Assembly (NCBI GenBank): GCA_041389525.1
Contig: JAWKRR010000039.1
Coordinates: forward strand, 9,621-73,620
Source: JACKFB01 sp041389525
GTDB taxonomy: Bacteria; Myxococcota_A; UBA9042; PHBI01; JACKFB01
Length of the DNA: 64,000 bases
Reading direction: 5' to 3'
Below the pieces are notes generated by a model. It worked only from the letters and a program-made list of their open reading frames with translations. It was not told the DNA's origin and searched no databases. Of this stretch, positions 34,101-43,315 are shown in pieces. Numbering within the stretch: the first letter of the stretch is position 1; the number at the start of each line of letters is the position of its first letter. The translations under genes were made by a program, and so were the position numbers.

Positions 34101-36033
34101 CACCGGCTGGTCCTTCGGCTTCGACCTGCCCTCCCCCGAGGCCGTCGACCACCTCATCGCCCAGCGGCTCTGGCGCGGCTGGATGCTCTATGGCGCGGGT
34201 TCTCACGCCCTGCGCTTCCGGATGCACCCACACGTGGACGCGAAGGCGCTGGACGGCCTCTTCGAGCGGCTGGATCTCAGCCTGACGCTCCTGGAATCGG
34301 GAGAGAAGCCGACCTGGCGCGAGGGCGAGGTGTCGGACCTCGCGCGCCCGTGGCCGCCGCCCCCGGCGAGCTGCCCCGACGGCTACCACATCAGCGTGGT
34401 CGCCCGCGCCGACTGGCCGCACATCCGCGCCGCCGCCGAGGCGCTGCAGGCCGTCAGCTACGAGCCCGCCCGCCGCGACAACCTGGACCTCTTCGGCGCG
34501 CTCATCGCCCAGCCGGGCGCCATCGCCCTGGTCGCCTTCCACGCCGGCGAAGGCCCCGCCTCCGGCGAGCTGGTCGGCACCGCCCTCGCCTTCCCGCTGG
34601 AGCACGTCGCGCACCTGGACGGCCCTGCGCAAGACCCGATGCTGGGCCGCGGAAACACGCTCTACTCCGCCGACGTCACCGTGCACCCGGACCACCGCGG
34701 GACGGGCCTGGGCGCGGCACTGAAGGAGGCGCAGATCGTCGCGGCGATGACCGCCCACCGGCCCAACGGCGCGACGCGGTACGCCTTCATCACCGGCCGC
34801 AATCGCATCGGCGCCACCGACGCGATCATGAACATCAACGCCCGCTACGGCGCCTTCACGGTCGCCCGTTACACCGCGCAGTACGGGGAGGCGGACGGCG
34901 TCGCGGTCTACTACCGGCTGCCGCTGACGGCGCCACACCTGCCGCCGGTCGCGTTTCAGCCGAGGGCTACCTCCAACGCCGTGCTGGATCTCGACTTCGG
35001 CCTCTCGTTGCCGCTGGGCACCGTCGAGCAGGACGGCCCGGGCATGGACGAGCTGACGACGCCGTACCGCCGGGGCGTGATGAACGGCGCCGTCGTCAAC
35101 AAGCTGTCATTGTGCAACTTCGTGACACCCGGCGTCGTGCGCTCGGTCGAGATGCTGCGCGCCATCGCGCCGCGCTCCATGCAGCACCTGGTCTTGGCGT
35201 CGAGCCGCGCCGAGACCTGCGACAAGGGCCTGCGGGCCTTCAAGTACCACCGCGGGGCGGCCTCCGTGGTCATCAGCGTGGGCCCGGTGTGGGGTGGCGA
35301 GACCACCGCGGCGGCCCGCGCCCTCGGACGCAGCCACGACGATCCCGAGAACTGGTTCGGCTGGCCGACCACCGCCGACCCGACGGTCGACGCCGAGCAG
35401 GCCTTGGCCGATATCCGCGCCGCCATCGAGCGCGAGGGCGAGGAGCGCATCCTCGCGGTCGTCATCGAGCCGGTCTACGCGCGCACGGCCCGCGCGGTGC
35501 CTGCCGGCTTCTGGGCGCCGCTGCGCGAGCTGACCCGAGACGCCGGCATCCCGCTGGTGCTGCTGGAGACCGCCACCGGCGCCTACCGCAGCGGCCAGGG
35601 CGCCTGGCGCGCCGACACCCTGCCGGTCACCGCCGACGCGGTCTGGTACTTCGCCGGCGGGCAGCTCGGCCTCTGCTATCTCGGCACCCCTTGGTACGTG
35701 GCCGAGAAGCTGACGCTCATCTCCACCTGGGACGGCGACGAGGCCAGCCTGCTGCGTTTCAGTTGGCAGCTGCGTGCCGCCCGGGCGCTGCCCATCGCCG
35801 GTACCGCCGCGCGGCTGCGCGAGATGCTCTCAGCGCTGGGCACCGTCGACGGCGAGGGCCTGTACCTCAGCGTCGATCGGACCGATGCGGCGCGAGTCCG
35901 CGACGCGCTGGCCTGGGAGGGCGTCCGCGTCGGATTCACCGAGCGCGACGCCATCCGGCTGCGGCCGCCGCTGAACCTCGAGGACTCCGATCTCGACGTG
36001 CTGCAGGCGGCCATCGACGAGGTCCTGTCGTGA
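31171..36033 (+). CDS. Four-domain fusion: aldehyde dehydrogenase - class III aminotransferase - GNAT - degenerate aminotransferase
   Basis: A 1620-residue protein. Residues 1-470 are an aldehyde dehydrogenase resembling AstD (succinylglutamate-semialdehyde dehydrogenase): IGPFNFPLHLVHAHVIPALA, Glu245 of LEMGGQ, Cys279 of TTGQRCTGT. Residues 470-630 form a linker with no recognised domain. Residues 633-1035 are a class III aminotransferase of lysine 6-aminotransferase type: GSGAEANEFALRIA, VDEVQTGFGLGG and the PLP lysine at 911/912 (VTVAKKCQIG). Residues 1071-1252 are a GNAT acyltransferase with VHPDHRGTGLGAAL. Residues 1265-1620 resemble a second aminotransferase lacking the lysine. SD GAGGG precedes ATG 31171; a weak promoter (TAGCTT 31093-31098) lies upstream. 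It probably acts on lysine, ornithine or another diamino acid; the substrate is inference. Confidence 0.85.
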   Translation: MDAFLGNFIDGAWVMPESGTPFCSVDPASAGEVVFEAISAPEHAGLAVSAAAAAWEDWARLDSEERVEGLRRFAKALERRIEPMAQAVSREMGKVLREARVEARSLQDRIELVARDQLPRVAPWEAPGVDGECRYHPLGVVAVIGPFNFPLHLVHAHVIPALATGNTVVIKPSERCPLTAQRYVEAFAEAGLPPVVQLVQGTADVGRALIAAPELRGVAFTGSWPTGHAIQRALIDRPEVLVALEMGGQNMALVLDDADLDQALEGVLLGAFLTTGQRCTGTSRVLVQRGVARAFTKRLVAAARDLPWGLPSADVFMGPMASVADRDRVDALCAAGVASGAQVLLAAARREGGAWRGPSVHRIAVDHDSDYTREEVFGPDIAVTVVEDLDEAISVVKRSSYGLSVSLFSADRAALEEVYLRTSVGCVNWNRSTNRASGAFPFGGLGRSGNHRPAGAGAVHYTTYPVQLQWQQPGQLEGDPHIEQAIGASDPVGTLEGRHRMEEECEAYGIYPEFTEDGGLRITLAQFAEGQPEVCRSLGAALVEELETWRVEATLEDDAVVVTVPPGGLASREVAEGLAHSLHGIRHLHPARFLGRRPHGSRVPAGPGLSLPRSDAFRERLCHGEFMPDDKKPPVIDVFRSSGPYLVSIDDEPLVLFDAAGQIATHAGGMNAPEVLESLWNGGFSDRPLANPDTRKAGTPELSALGATLRRGAGDQLPWVAFCGSGAEANEFALRIAARQRPGKRAIVAFDGGFHGRTMVALHTTWNPSKRLRFELEGYQARWAPWPTWDHAESEPPVDLAGYDRRAEPGGRPLPDDADPLLRSEWESLAAVEAAFADDGAVAILVEPMQSEGGERHVTARFMARLRALALAWGVPFIVDEVQTGFGLGGPFFWHRRHSLPEPPDLVTVAKKCQIGAVLSRWPLDDDGETHLTGAIRGLVHARIMAGGGAARCEEDALARLHALRERHPDTVLAPRATGWSFGFDLPSPEAVDHLIAQRLWRGWMLYGAGSHALRFRMHPHVDAKALDGLFERLDLSLTLLESGEKPTWREGEVSDLARPWPPPPASCPDGYHISVVARADWPHIRAAAEALQAVSYEPARRDNLDLFGALIAQPGAIALVAFHAGEGPASGELVGTALAFPLEHVAHLDGPAQDPMLGRGNTLYSADVTVHPDHRGTGLGAALKEAQIVAAMTAHRPNGATRYAFITGRNRIGATDAIMNINARYGAFTVARYTAQYGEADGVAVYYRLPLTAPHLPPVAFQPRATSNAVLDLDFGLSLPLGTVEQDGPGMDELTTPYRRGVMNGAVVNKLSLCNFVTPGVVRSVEMLRAIAPRSMQHLVLASSRAETCDKGLRAFKYHRGAASVVISVGPVWGGETTAAARALGRSHDDPENWFGWPTTADPTVDAEQALADIRAAIEREGEERILAVVIEPVYARTARAVPAGFWAPLRELTRDAGIPLVLLETATGAYRSGQGAWRADTLPVTADAVWYFAGGQLGLCYLGTPWYVAEKLTLISTWDGDEASLLRFSWQLRAARALPIAGTAARLREMLSALGTVDGEGLYLSVDRTDAARVRDALAWEGVRVGFTERDAIRLRPPLNLEDSDLDVLQAAIDEVLS

Positions 36034-37205
36034 GCGAACCGACCGCGATCGCCCCTCCGCCGCCGTCGCCCACCCTCGAGAAGATCGTGCTCATCGGGCG
36101 CACCGGCGACGACATCGGCGCCGCCCACGGCTCGCGTTGGCCCCGCGAGATCGCCGCCCTCGCGGCCCTGCGGACCCGCCTCGCCCTGGAGCGCGGCGAC
36201 TTCGGCTCCAAAGCCACAGTCCGCGCCCTGGCCTCCGCGCACCTCCCCGTGCTCGAGGCCTACGACGCGTCGCTCTACGCCGAGCTGTGCGCGACCGCCG
36301 CCGCCGCCCGCGTGCGCGTCGCCGACCTGGTGACCCTCAATCACTATACCGACCTGCGCGACATCAGCCGCTCCATCTGGGCGCCGCTGGTGGGCCCAGA
36401 CCCGGCGGCCGACGTCGACCCAGGCGGCTGCAGCGTCGCCCTGCTCCCCTCCGGCCCCGGCCAAGCCGTCAGCGGCCAGACCTGGGACATGCACGGGACC
36501 GCCACGCCCTTCGTGCGCATGGTCGAGGTCCGCCAGCCGGGCCACCCGACCGCCACCCTGCTGACGCTCACGGGCTGTCTGGGCCTCGCCGGGATGAACG
36601 AGGAGGGGGTCGCCGTCCTCATCAACAACCTGAACTGCACGGACGCCCGCGTCGGGGTGGTCTGGGGCGCCGTGGTCCGCCGTATGCTGCGCGAGCGCAC
36701 CGCCAGCGCCGCGCTCGACGTCCTGCGCGAGACCCGCTTCGGTTCGGGACACCATTATATGGTTAGCGACGGGCGCGAGGCCTTCGCCGTCGAGACCACC
36801 GGCCAGCGCGTCGTCGAGCTTGCCCGGGGGATCGCCCAGCCGATCCTGCACACCAATCACTGCCTCATCGCCGATCTGCGGCCCGTCGAGAAGGTGCCGC
36901 CCACCTCGACCACCTACGCGCGACTCAGCCACCTCGAGCGGCGCGTCGCCCTGCTCGACGGCCCCGCGACCGCCGAGTCGATGGCGGCTTTGCTCAGCGA
37001 CCATCAGGGTTTTCCGAACAGCCTCTGCACCCACACCTCGCTGGCCACGGGCAACCCGGACGCGTCGGACACCTGCGCCGCCGTGGTCTTCGACTCGGTG
37101 GGTCGGCGCCTCCTCGCCGTCGCCGGCTGCGCGGTCAGCGGCACCTGGGTCGAGACCCGCCCCGGGGACGACGACGCCCGCCCCATCGCCCGCCCCACCC
37201 TCTGA
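36030..37205 (+). CDS. C45-type Ntn hydrolase (acyl-CoA:6-APA acyltransferase-like)
   Basis: A 391-residue protein of the peptidase C45 / isopenicillin-N acyltransferase-like family. The self-processing Gly-Cys site is seen in DVDPGGCSVALLP (about residues 128-140), where the Cys would become the N-terminal nucleophile. GQTWDMHG and LLTLTGCLGLAGMNEEGVAV follow, then the C-terminal block GFPNSLCTHTS. Such enzymes hydrolyse or transfer acyl groups on amino nitrogen. GTG 36030 overlaps the stop of the fusion gene, so the two are co-translated. Release or exchange of an N-acyl group on the fusion protein's intermediate is a reasonable, unproven role. Confidence 0.82.
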   Translation: MSEPTAIAPPPPSPTLEKIVLIGRTGDDIGAAHGSRWPREIAALAALRTRLALERGDFGSKATVRALASAHLPVLEAYDASLYAELCATAAAARVRVADLVTLNHYTDLRDISRSIWAPLVGPDPAADVDPGGCSVALLPSGPGQAVSGQTWDMHGTATPFVRMVEVRQPGHPTATLLTLTGCLGLAGMNEEGVAVLINNLNCTDARVGVVWGAVVRRMLRERTASAALDVLRETRFGSGHHYMVSDGREAFAVETTGQRVVELARGIAQPILHTNHCLIADLRPVEKVPPTSTTYARLSHLERRVALLDGPATAESMAALLSDHQGFPNSLCTHTSLATGNPDASDTCAAVVFDSVGRRLLAVAGCAVSGTWVETRPGDDDARPIARPTL

Positions 37206-37222
37206 ATCGCCCGGAGCCGCCC

Positions 37223-37927
37223 GTGTGGAACAAAGTTCGCGCTACCCCCGCCGACGCCATCGCCGACCTCGCGGACGGGGCCTCGGTGATGGTCGGCGGC
37301 TTCGGGCTGTCGGGAAACCCGGAGGCCCTCATCGAGGCGCTCGCCGCCTCGGGCCGCCGCGGGCTGACGATCATCAGCAACAACTGCGGCAACCAGGGGC
37401 GCGGGCTGGCGGTGTTGCTGAAGGCGCGCCAGGTCGCCGCGTGGAAGGGCTCGTTCATGGGCGGCAACCCCGACATCCAGGAGCAGTACGCGGCCGGCGA
37501 GGTCGACGTGGAGCTGATCCCCCAGGGCACCCTGGCCGAGCGCATTCGCGCAGCCGGCGCGGGGATCCCGGCGTTTTACACCCCGACCGGCGCCCGCACG
37601 GTGGTCGCCGAGGGCAAGGACGAGCGCGTCTTCGCAGGCCGCCCCTGCATCCTCGAGACCGCGCTGAGCGCCGACTTCGCGTTCGTGCGCGCCCGCCGCG
37701 CCGACCCTTACGGGAACCTCCAGTTCTACGGGACCACCCGCAACTTTCAGCTCGCGATGGCCACGGCCGCCCGCGTCACCGTCGCCGAGGTCGACGAGCT
37801 CGTGCCCCTGGGCGCCATCGCCCCCGACGACGTGCACCTGCCGGGGCTCTTCGTGCATCGCATGGTCCACGTGCCCGACCACGTCGACACCATCGAGCAC
37901 CGCACCACGCGGCCGCGGCCCGCGTAG
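37223..37927 (+). CDS. scoA: 3-oxoacid CoA-transferase subunit A
   Basis: A 234-residue alpha subunit of a family I CoA-transferase that moves CoA between succinyl-CoA (or another donor) and a 3-oxoacid. DGASVMVGGFGLSGNPEALI at the N-terminus and NNCGNQGRGLAVLL are typical of ScoA/AtoD. Next come WKGSFMGGNPDIQEQYAAGE and TPTGARTVVAEGK. GTG 37223 opens MWNK, 17 bases after the C45 gene. The catalytic Glu lies in subunit B, which is present next door but on the opposite strand, tail to tail with this gene. Product and length are firm; the oxoacid substrate is not. Confidence 0.93.
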   Translation: MWNKVRATPADAIADLADGASVMVGGFGLSGNPEALIEALAASGRRGLTIISNNCGNQGRGLAVLLKARQVAAWKGSFMGGNPDIQEQYAAGEVDVELIPQGTLAERIRAAGAGIPAFYTPTGARTVVAEGKDERVFAGRPCILETALSADFAFVRARRADPYGNLQFYGTTRNFQLAMATAARVTVAEVDELVPLGAIAPDDVHLPGLFVHRMVHVPDHVDTIEHRTTRPRPA

Positions 37928-37931
37928 GGGC

Positions 37932-38549
37932 TCAGGCGAAGGGCACGTCCTCGCCGAGGTCTCCCCGCGTGACGCCGGGCGCCAGCTCCACGATTCGAAA
38001 CGCCTCGCCGGTCGGGTCGAAGACGCCCACGTCGGTGATGACGCGATGCACACACGCCGAACCCGTAAGCGGCAGCGCGCATCGCGTCACAAGCTTCGGC
38101 GCGCCCTCGCGAGTGCGATAGGTGGCGACGACGACCACCCGCCGCGCCCCGCTCACCAGGTCCATCGCGCCGCCCATCCCGGTCACCAGCCCGCCCGGGA
38201 CCGCCCAGTTCGCGAGGTCCCCGTTCGCCGCGACCTCCATCGCCCCGAGTATCGCCAGGTCCACGTGCCCGCCCCGAATCATCGCGAAGCTCAGGCTCGA
38301 GTCGAAGGTGCTGCCGCCCTCGACGATGGTCACGGTCTGCTTGCCCGCGTTGATGATCTGCGCGTCCTCCTCACCCTCAAACGGGAACGGCCCCATCCCG
38401 AGCAGCCCGTTCTCCGAGTGCAGCATCACGCCGCTCCCCGGCGGCAGGTGGTTCGCGACCAGGGTCGGGATGCCGATGCCCAGATTCACCACGCTGCCGG
38501 GCTCCACTTCGCCCGCCGCGCGCGCCGCCATCGCGTCACGATCCCACAT
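37932..38549 (-). CDS. scoB: 3-oxoacid CoA-transferase subunit B
   Basis: A 205-residue beta subunit. VVNLGIGIPTLVANHLP and SENGLLGMGPFP hold the family signature, with the Glu of SENG being the residue that forms the CoA thioester. GGSTFDSSLSFAMIRGGHVD and AILGAMEVAANGDLANW follow. ATG 38549 has SD GAGGT. It is convergent with scoA with only four bases between the stops. A/B subunits are normally adjacent in the same direction, so this pair has suffered a local inversion. It is the last gene of the proC-HAD-M20 minus-strand run. Confidence 0.93.
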   Translation of the reverse strand: MWDRDAMAARAAGEVEPGSVVNLGIGIPTLVANHLPPGSGVMLHSENGLLGMGPFPFEGEEDAQIINAGKQTVTIVEGGSTFDSSLSFAMIRGGHVDLAILGAMEVAANGDLANWAVPGGLVTGMGGAMDLVSGARRVVVVATYRTREGAPKLVTRCALPLTGSACVHRVITDVGVFDPTGEAFRIVELAPGVTRGDLGEDVPFA

Positions 38550-38560
38550 ACGGCACCTCG

Positions 38561-39808
38561 CTATTTCGGTACTCCACCGCTCAGCGCCACCAGCTTCGGC
38601 CGGCCCCCGACGCCCCGCTTCGACAGGCGCGGGTCCGTCGCCCAGACCTCCAGCCACCGACACACCGCCAAGGCCGTCATCGCCGCCCGCCCCGGCATCG
38701 TCGCCGGATCCATCCACTCCGCGGGCGTGTGGTAGTCGCCGCCCCACGCCCCCAGACCGTCGAGGGTAGGCACCCCCAGCGAGCTCGTGAAGTTCCCGTC
38801 GCTGCCGCCACCCGCGTGGACGCCCTGCGGCACCTCGACGCCAAGATCGCGCGCCGCGCCCTGCCACAGCTCGACCAGCGCGTCCGTCCCCGCACCCCGC
38901 TGCCACGGCGGCCGGTGCATCGCGCCCTCGAGGCTCGCCTCGACCCCGTCCAGCACCAGCGCACCCACGAGCCCGTTCAGCTTCGCCTCCACAAAGCGCG
39001 CGGCCGACTCATCGTCACACCGCACGTCCAGCATCAGCGAGGCCCGCTCGGCCACCACGTTGGCCCGCGTGCCGCCCGAGATCACCCCCACGTTCACGCT
39101 GATGCCGCGCGCGGCGTCGTTCATCGCGGCGACCTGCGTCACGACCGGCGCCAGCGCGACGATGGCGTTGCGCCCCAGCCCGAGATCGTTGCCGGCATGA
39201 GCGGGCTTACCAGCCACCTCGATGCGAAAGCGCCCGGCCCCGCGCCGCGACGTCACGAGCGACCCATCGGCGCGCCCCGACTCGAAGACGAGGACCAGCG
39301 ACGCCTCCGCGGCGAGCCGATGAATCGAGGGGCGGCTGGTCGGCGAGCCCTGCTCCTCGTCCGTGTTGACGAAGACCCGAAGCTCGAGGTCGTCGGCCAC
39401 GCCCGCCGCGACCAGCGCGTCCGCCACCGCCAGCATCACGCACAGGCCGCCCTTCATGTCGGCGACGCCGGGCCCCCGCGCGCGCCCGTCTTCGAACCAG
39501 AAACCGTGAAACGGGTCGCCCTCCGGGTAGACCGTATCGGTGTGGCCCAGCAGCAGCACCACCGGCGCCCCCTCGCGGCCGGTCCGGCGGCAGAAGAGAT
39601 GCTCGCGCTGGCTGGCGCTCTGACTCACCAGCGCCGCGGTCTCAAAGCCGAGCGCGTCGAACCCGTCGGCGAGGATCTCCATGCAGCGGCGGTTGCCGGC
39701 CATGTCGTCGCTGCCGCTCGACGTGCGGACCAGCGCCTCGAGGACGCGCTCGAAGCCGCCTTGCCGCTCTACACAGTGAGCCAGCAGCGCCTGGGGGTCC
39801 GGCGTCAC
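38561..39808 (-). CDS. M20-family metallopeptidase (carboxypeptidase G2/deacylase type)
   Basis: A 415-residue cytoplasmic zinc hydrolase. The M20 motifs are present in order: LLLGHTDTVYPEG (zinc His, Asp), GPGVADMKGGLCVM (bridging Asp), NTDEEQGS (general base Glu and zinc Glu), the dimerisation lid GKPAHAGNDLGLGRNAI, and GDYHTPAEWMD (C-terminal His). The closest known types are glutamate carboxypeptidase (CPG2) and ArgE/DapE-like deacylases, which remove acyl or glutamyl groups. GTG 39808 overlaps the stop of the HAD gene. In this cluster a role in deacylating an N-acyl amino acid is plausible but unproven. Confidence 0.88.
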   Translation of the reverse strand: MTPDPQALLAHCVERQGGFERVLEALVRTSSGSDDMAGNRRCMEILADGFDALGFETAALVSQSASQREHLFCRRTGREGAPVVLLLGHTDTVYPEGDPFHGFWFEDGRARGPGVADMKGGLCVMLAVADALVAAGVADDLELRVFVNTDEEQGSPTSRPSIHRLAAEASLVLVFESGRADGSLVTSRRGAGRFRIEVAGKPAHAGNDLGLGRNAIVALAPVVTQVAAMNDAARGISVNVGVISGGTRANVVAERASLMLDVRCDDESAARFVEAKLNGLVGALVLDGVEASLEGAMHRPPWQRGAGTDALVELWQGAARDLGVEVPQGVHAGGGSDGNFTSSLGVPTLDGLGAWGGDYHTPAEWMDPATMPGRAAMTALAVCRWLEVWATDPRLSKRGVGGRPKLVALSGGVPK

Positions 39809-40572
39809 GAGCGCCCGCCTGGTGCCGGTGCCGGTGCCGCGGGCCCGTCAGAGCCGCCGACCCGAATCGCGTCCAAGAGTGTGGGGAACTTCAGGATCTC
39901 GGGCGTGGGTTCGGGCGCCCCGGGCGAGTGCCGCGTCTGCACCAGCACCACCCTGGCGTGGCTGAAGGCCGCCGCCATCGCGTTGACGTGGCCTGGCTCG
40001 TTGTCGGCGGCGAGCACCGGGCGTCCCAGCCGCGAGATCCAACCGAGGACCTGCTCTTTGTAAGCCGTGTCCCGGAGCGTCGGGTCGTCGTTCATCACCA
40101 AGAAGGCGCCCGGCCCGCCGACGGGCAGCCCCAAGGCGCCGAAGCGGGCCACGGTGGCCTCCATCATCCGGCGCGGCCGCGCGGTCAGGTAGACCACCGT
40201 GATGTCGGCCTCGCGCAGCAGCCCGACCGCGCGCACCGCGCCTGGCAGCGGCGCGTCGAAGCGGCAGTAGTGGTCGCTGGTGAAGGCGGTGCGCCAGAAG
40301 CGAAAGCCCTCCTCGCAGAGCGCCGGGTCGGTGACCCCGAGGGTGCGCAGATTGTCCATGACGCCGAAGGCCATCGGCATGGTCTGGGCGCGCACCATGG
40401 CGGCCTCAGCGCCCGGCAGGGTGTCGCGCACGGTGTGCAGCCAGTCGCCCCAGATCGCCCGGTTGCGCGGCGCGTTGTCCAGCAGCGTCAGGTCCACGTC
40501 GAGCACGGCCAAGGGTTCGCGGCCGTCGGCGCGCGCCTGAGACGCCGCGTCGATAATGCACTGCAGCAGCAA
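39805..40572 (-). CDS. HAD-superfamily phosphatase-like protein
   Basis: A 255-residue protein with HAD motif I AVLDVDLTLLDN (nucleophile Asp in D-V-D), motif II VYLTARPRRM, and ADNEPGHVNAM near motif IV. These suggest a phosphohydrolase of the acid-phosphatase/5'-nucleotidase-like HAD group; the substrate is unknown. No ATG fits: TTG 40572 (reading LLLQCIIDA) lies six bases after a strong SD GGGAGG, 11 bases behind proC. It is the middle of the proC-HAD-M20-scoB run, each gene overlapping or within a dozen bases of the next. Confidence 0.75.
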   Translation of the reverse strand: MLLQCIIDAASQARADGREPLAVLDVDLTLLDNAPRNRAIWGDWLHTVRDTLPGAEAAMVRAQTMPMAFGVMDNLRTLGVTDPALCEEGFRFWRTAFTSDHYCRFDAPLPGAVRAVGLLREADITVVYLTARPRRMMEATVARFGALGLPVGGPGAFLVMNDDPTLRDTAYKEQVLGWISRLGRPVLAADNEPGHVNAMAAAFSHARVVLVQTRHSPGAPEPTPEILKFPTLLDAIRVGGSDGPAAPAPAPGGRS

Positions 40573-40583
40573 TACGCCTCCCG

Positions 40584-41423
40584 TTAGTCCTTGCCGGCGC
40601 GTGATCCGTCTTGCGCCGCAGCAGCGCGCGCGAGCTCGGCGGCGCGCAGGCGGGCGGCGTCCACGGCGGCGCTCACGATGGCGCCGAATCCCCGATCCTC
40701 GAAGACCGCCAGAGCGGCCGCGGTGGTTCCCCCGGGCGAGGTCACCCGGCGGCGCAGTTCCGCTGGCAACACGCCGGTCTCGTCGACCATCCGCGCGGCG
40801 CCAAGCACGGTCTGCCGCACCAGGGCTTGGGCCAACGGCGCCTCCAGGCCGGCGGCCACCGCCGCGTTCTCGAGCGCCTCGACCAGCAAGAACACGTAGG
40901 CCGGCCCGCTGCCGGAGACCGCCGTCACCGCGTCCATCGCCGACTCGTCGACGCGGTGGGACTCGCCGACCGCCTCGAAGAGCTGAGACGCCAGCGCGCC
41001 GTGCTCCGCGCGGGCTGCGCTCCCCAGGCACCAAGCGGTCGCGCCCGCGCCGACGAGGCTCGGGGTGTTGGGCATCACCCGCACCACGGGGGTCGCTTCG
41101 GGCAGGTGCGCTTGGAGCAGCGCCGTGGTCAGCCCCGCGGCGATGCTGACGACGAGGTGCTGCGGCCCGAAGACGTCGCGCAGCGAATCGAGCACGGTGG
41201 CGGCCTGCTGTGGCTTGACCGCCAACAGAATCACGTCCGAGACCTCGACCACCTCGCGGTTGGTCGCCACGGCCCGAATCCCCGTCTCGGCGGCAAACTC
41301 GCGCAGCGCGTCCGCGTCCAGGCTGGAGGCCACCACGTCGGCGGCCTGTGTCACCCCGGCCGCCAGCGCGCCGCGCACCAGCGCCTGCCCCATATTCCCA
41401 GCACCGATGACGCCGAGCCGCAT
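40584..41423 (-). CDS. proC: Pyrroline-5-carboxylate reductase
   Basis: A 279-residue NAD(P)H enzyme making proline from 1-pyrroline-5-carboxylate. The Rossmann N-terminus RLGVIGAGNMGQALVRGAL, VILLAVKPQQAATVL, VVRVMPNTPSLVGAGATAW and the signature AVSGSGPAYVFLLVEALENA, then RRRVTSPGGTTAAAL, are all family-specific. It heads the minus-strand run with HAD, M20 and scoB genes. Next to an aminotransferase/dehydrogenase fusion, it may also reduce a related cyclic imine (for example piperideine-6-carboxylate), but ordinary proline synthesis is the default reading. Confidence 0.96.
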   Translation of the reverse strand: MRLGVIGAGNMGQALVRGALAAGVTQAADVVASSLDADALREFAAETGIRAVATNREVVEVSDVILLAVKPQQAATVLDSLRDVFGPQHLVVSIAAGLTTALLQAHLPEATPVVRVMPNTPSLVGAGATAWCLGSAARAEHGALASQLFEAVGESHRVDESAMDAVTAVSGSGPAYVFLLVEALENAAVAAGLEAPLAQALVRQTVLGAARMVDETGVLPAELRRRVTSPGGTTAAALAVFEDRGFGAIVSAAVDAARLRAAELARAAAAQDGSRAGKD

Positions 41424-41616
41424 ACCACGCTCCCTAGAAGGCCGGGATACGCGCGAATCGCAGCGCCGAGCCGTACCCCGAGCGGCACGATCGCACAGGT
41501 GCCGCGCGCCTCACAACCACGACCTGCGCGCGTCGCCGCTTCCGGCCTCGGGCGGCCGCTCCCTGGCCCGGCCGAAGGTCACCCGCCCGAAGCGTGTTCA
41601 GCGCTTGCGCCCGTGA

Positions 41617-43287
<1,671 letters not shown>

Positions 43288-43315
43288 GGATCCCCTCGAG
43301 GTCGGCCCAGCTGAA

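Noticed and set aside
32479..34938. An 819-codon minus-strand frame opposite the fusion gene
   Set aside because: Composition typical of a GC-rich shadow, with no motif; the plus strand carries intact enzyme domains.
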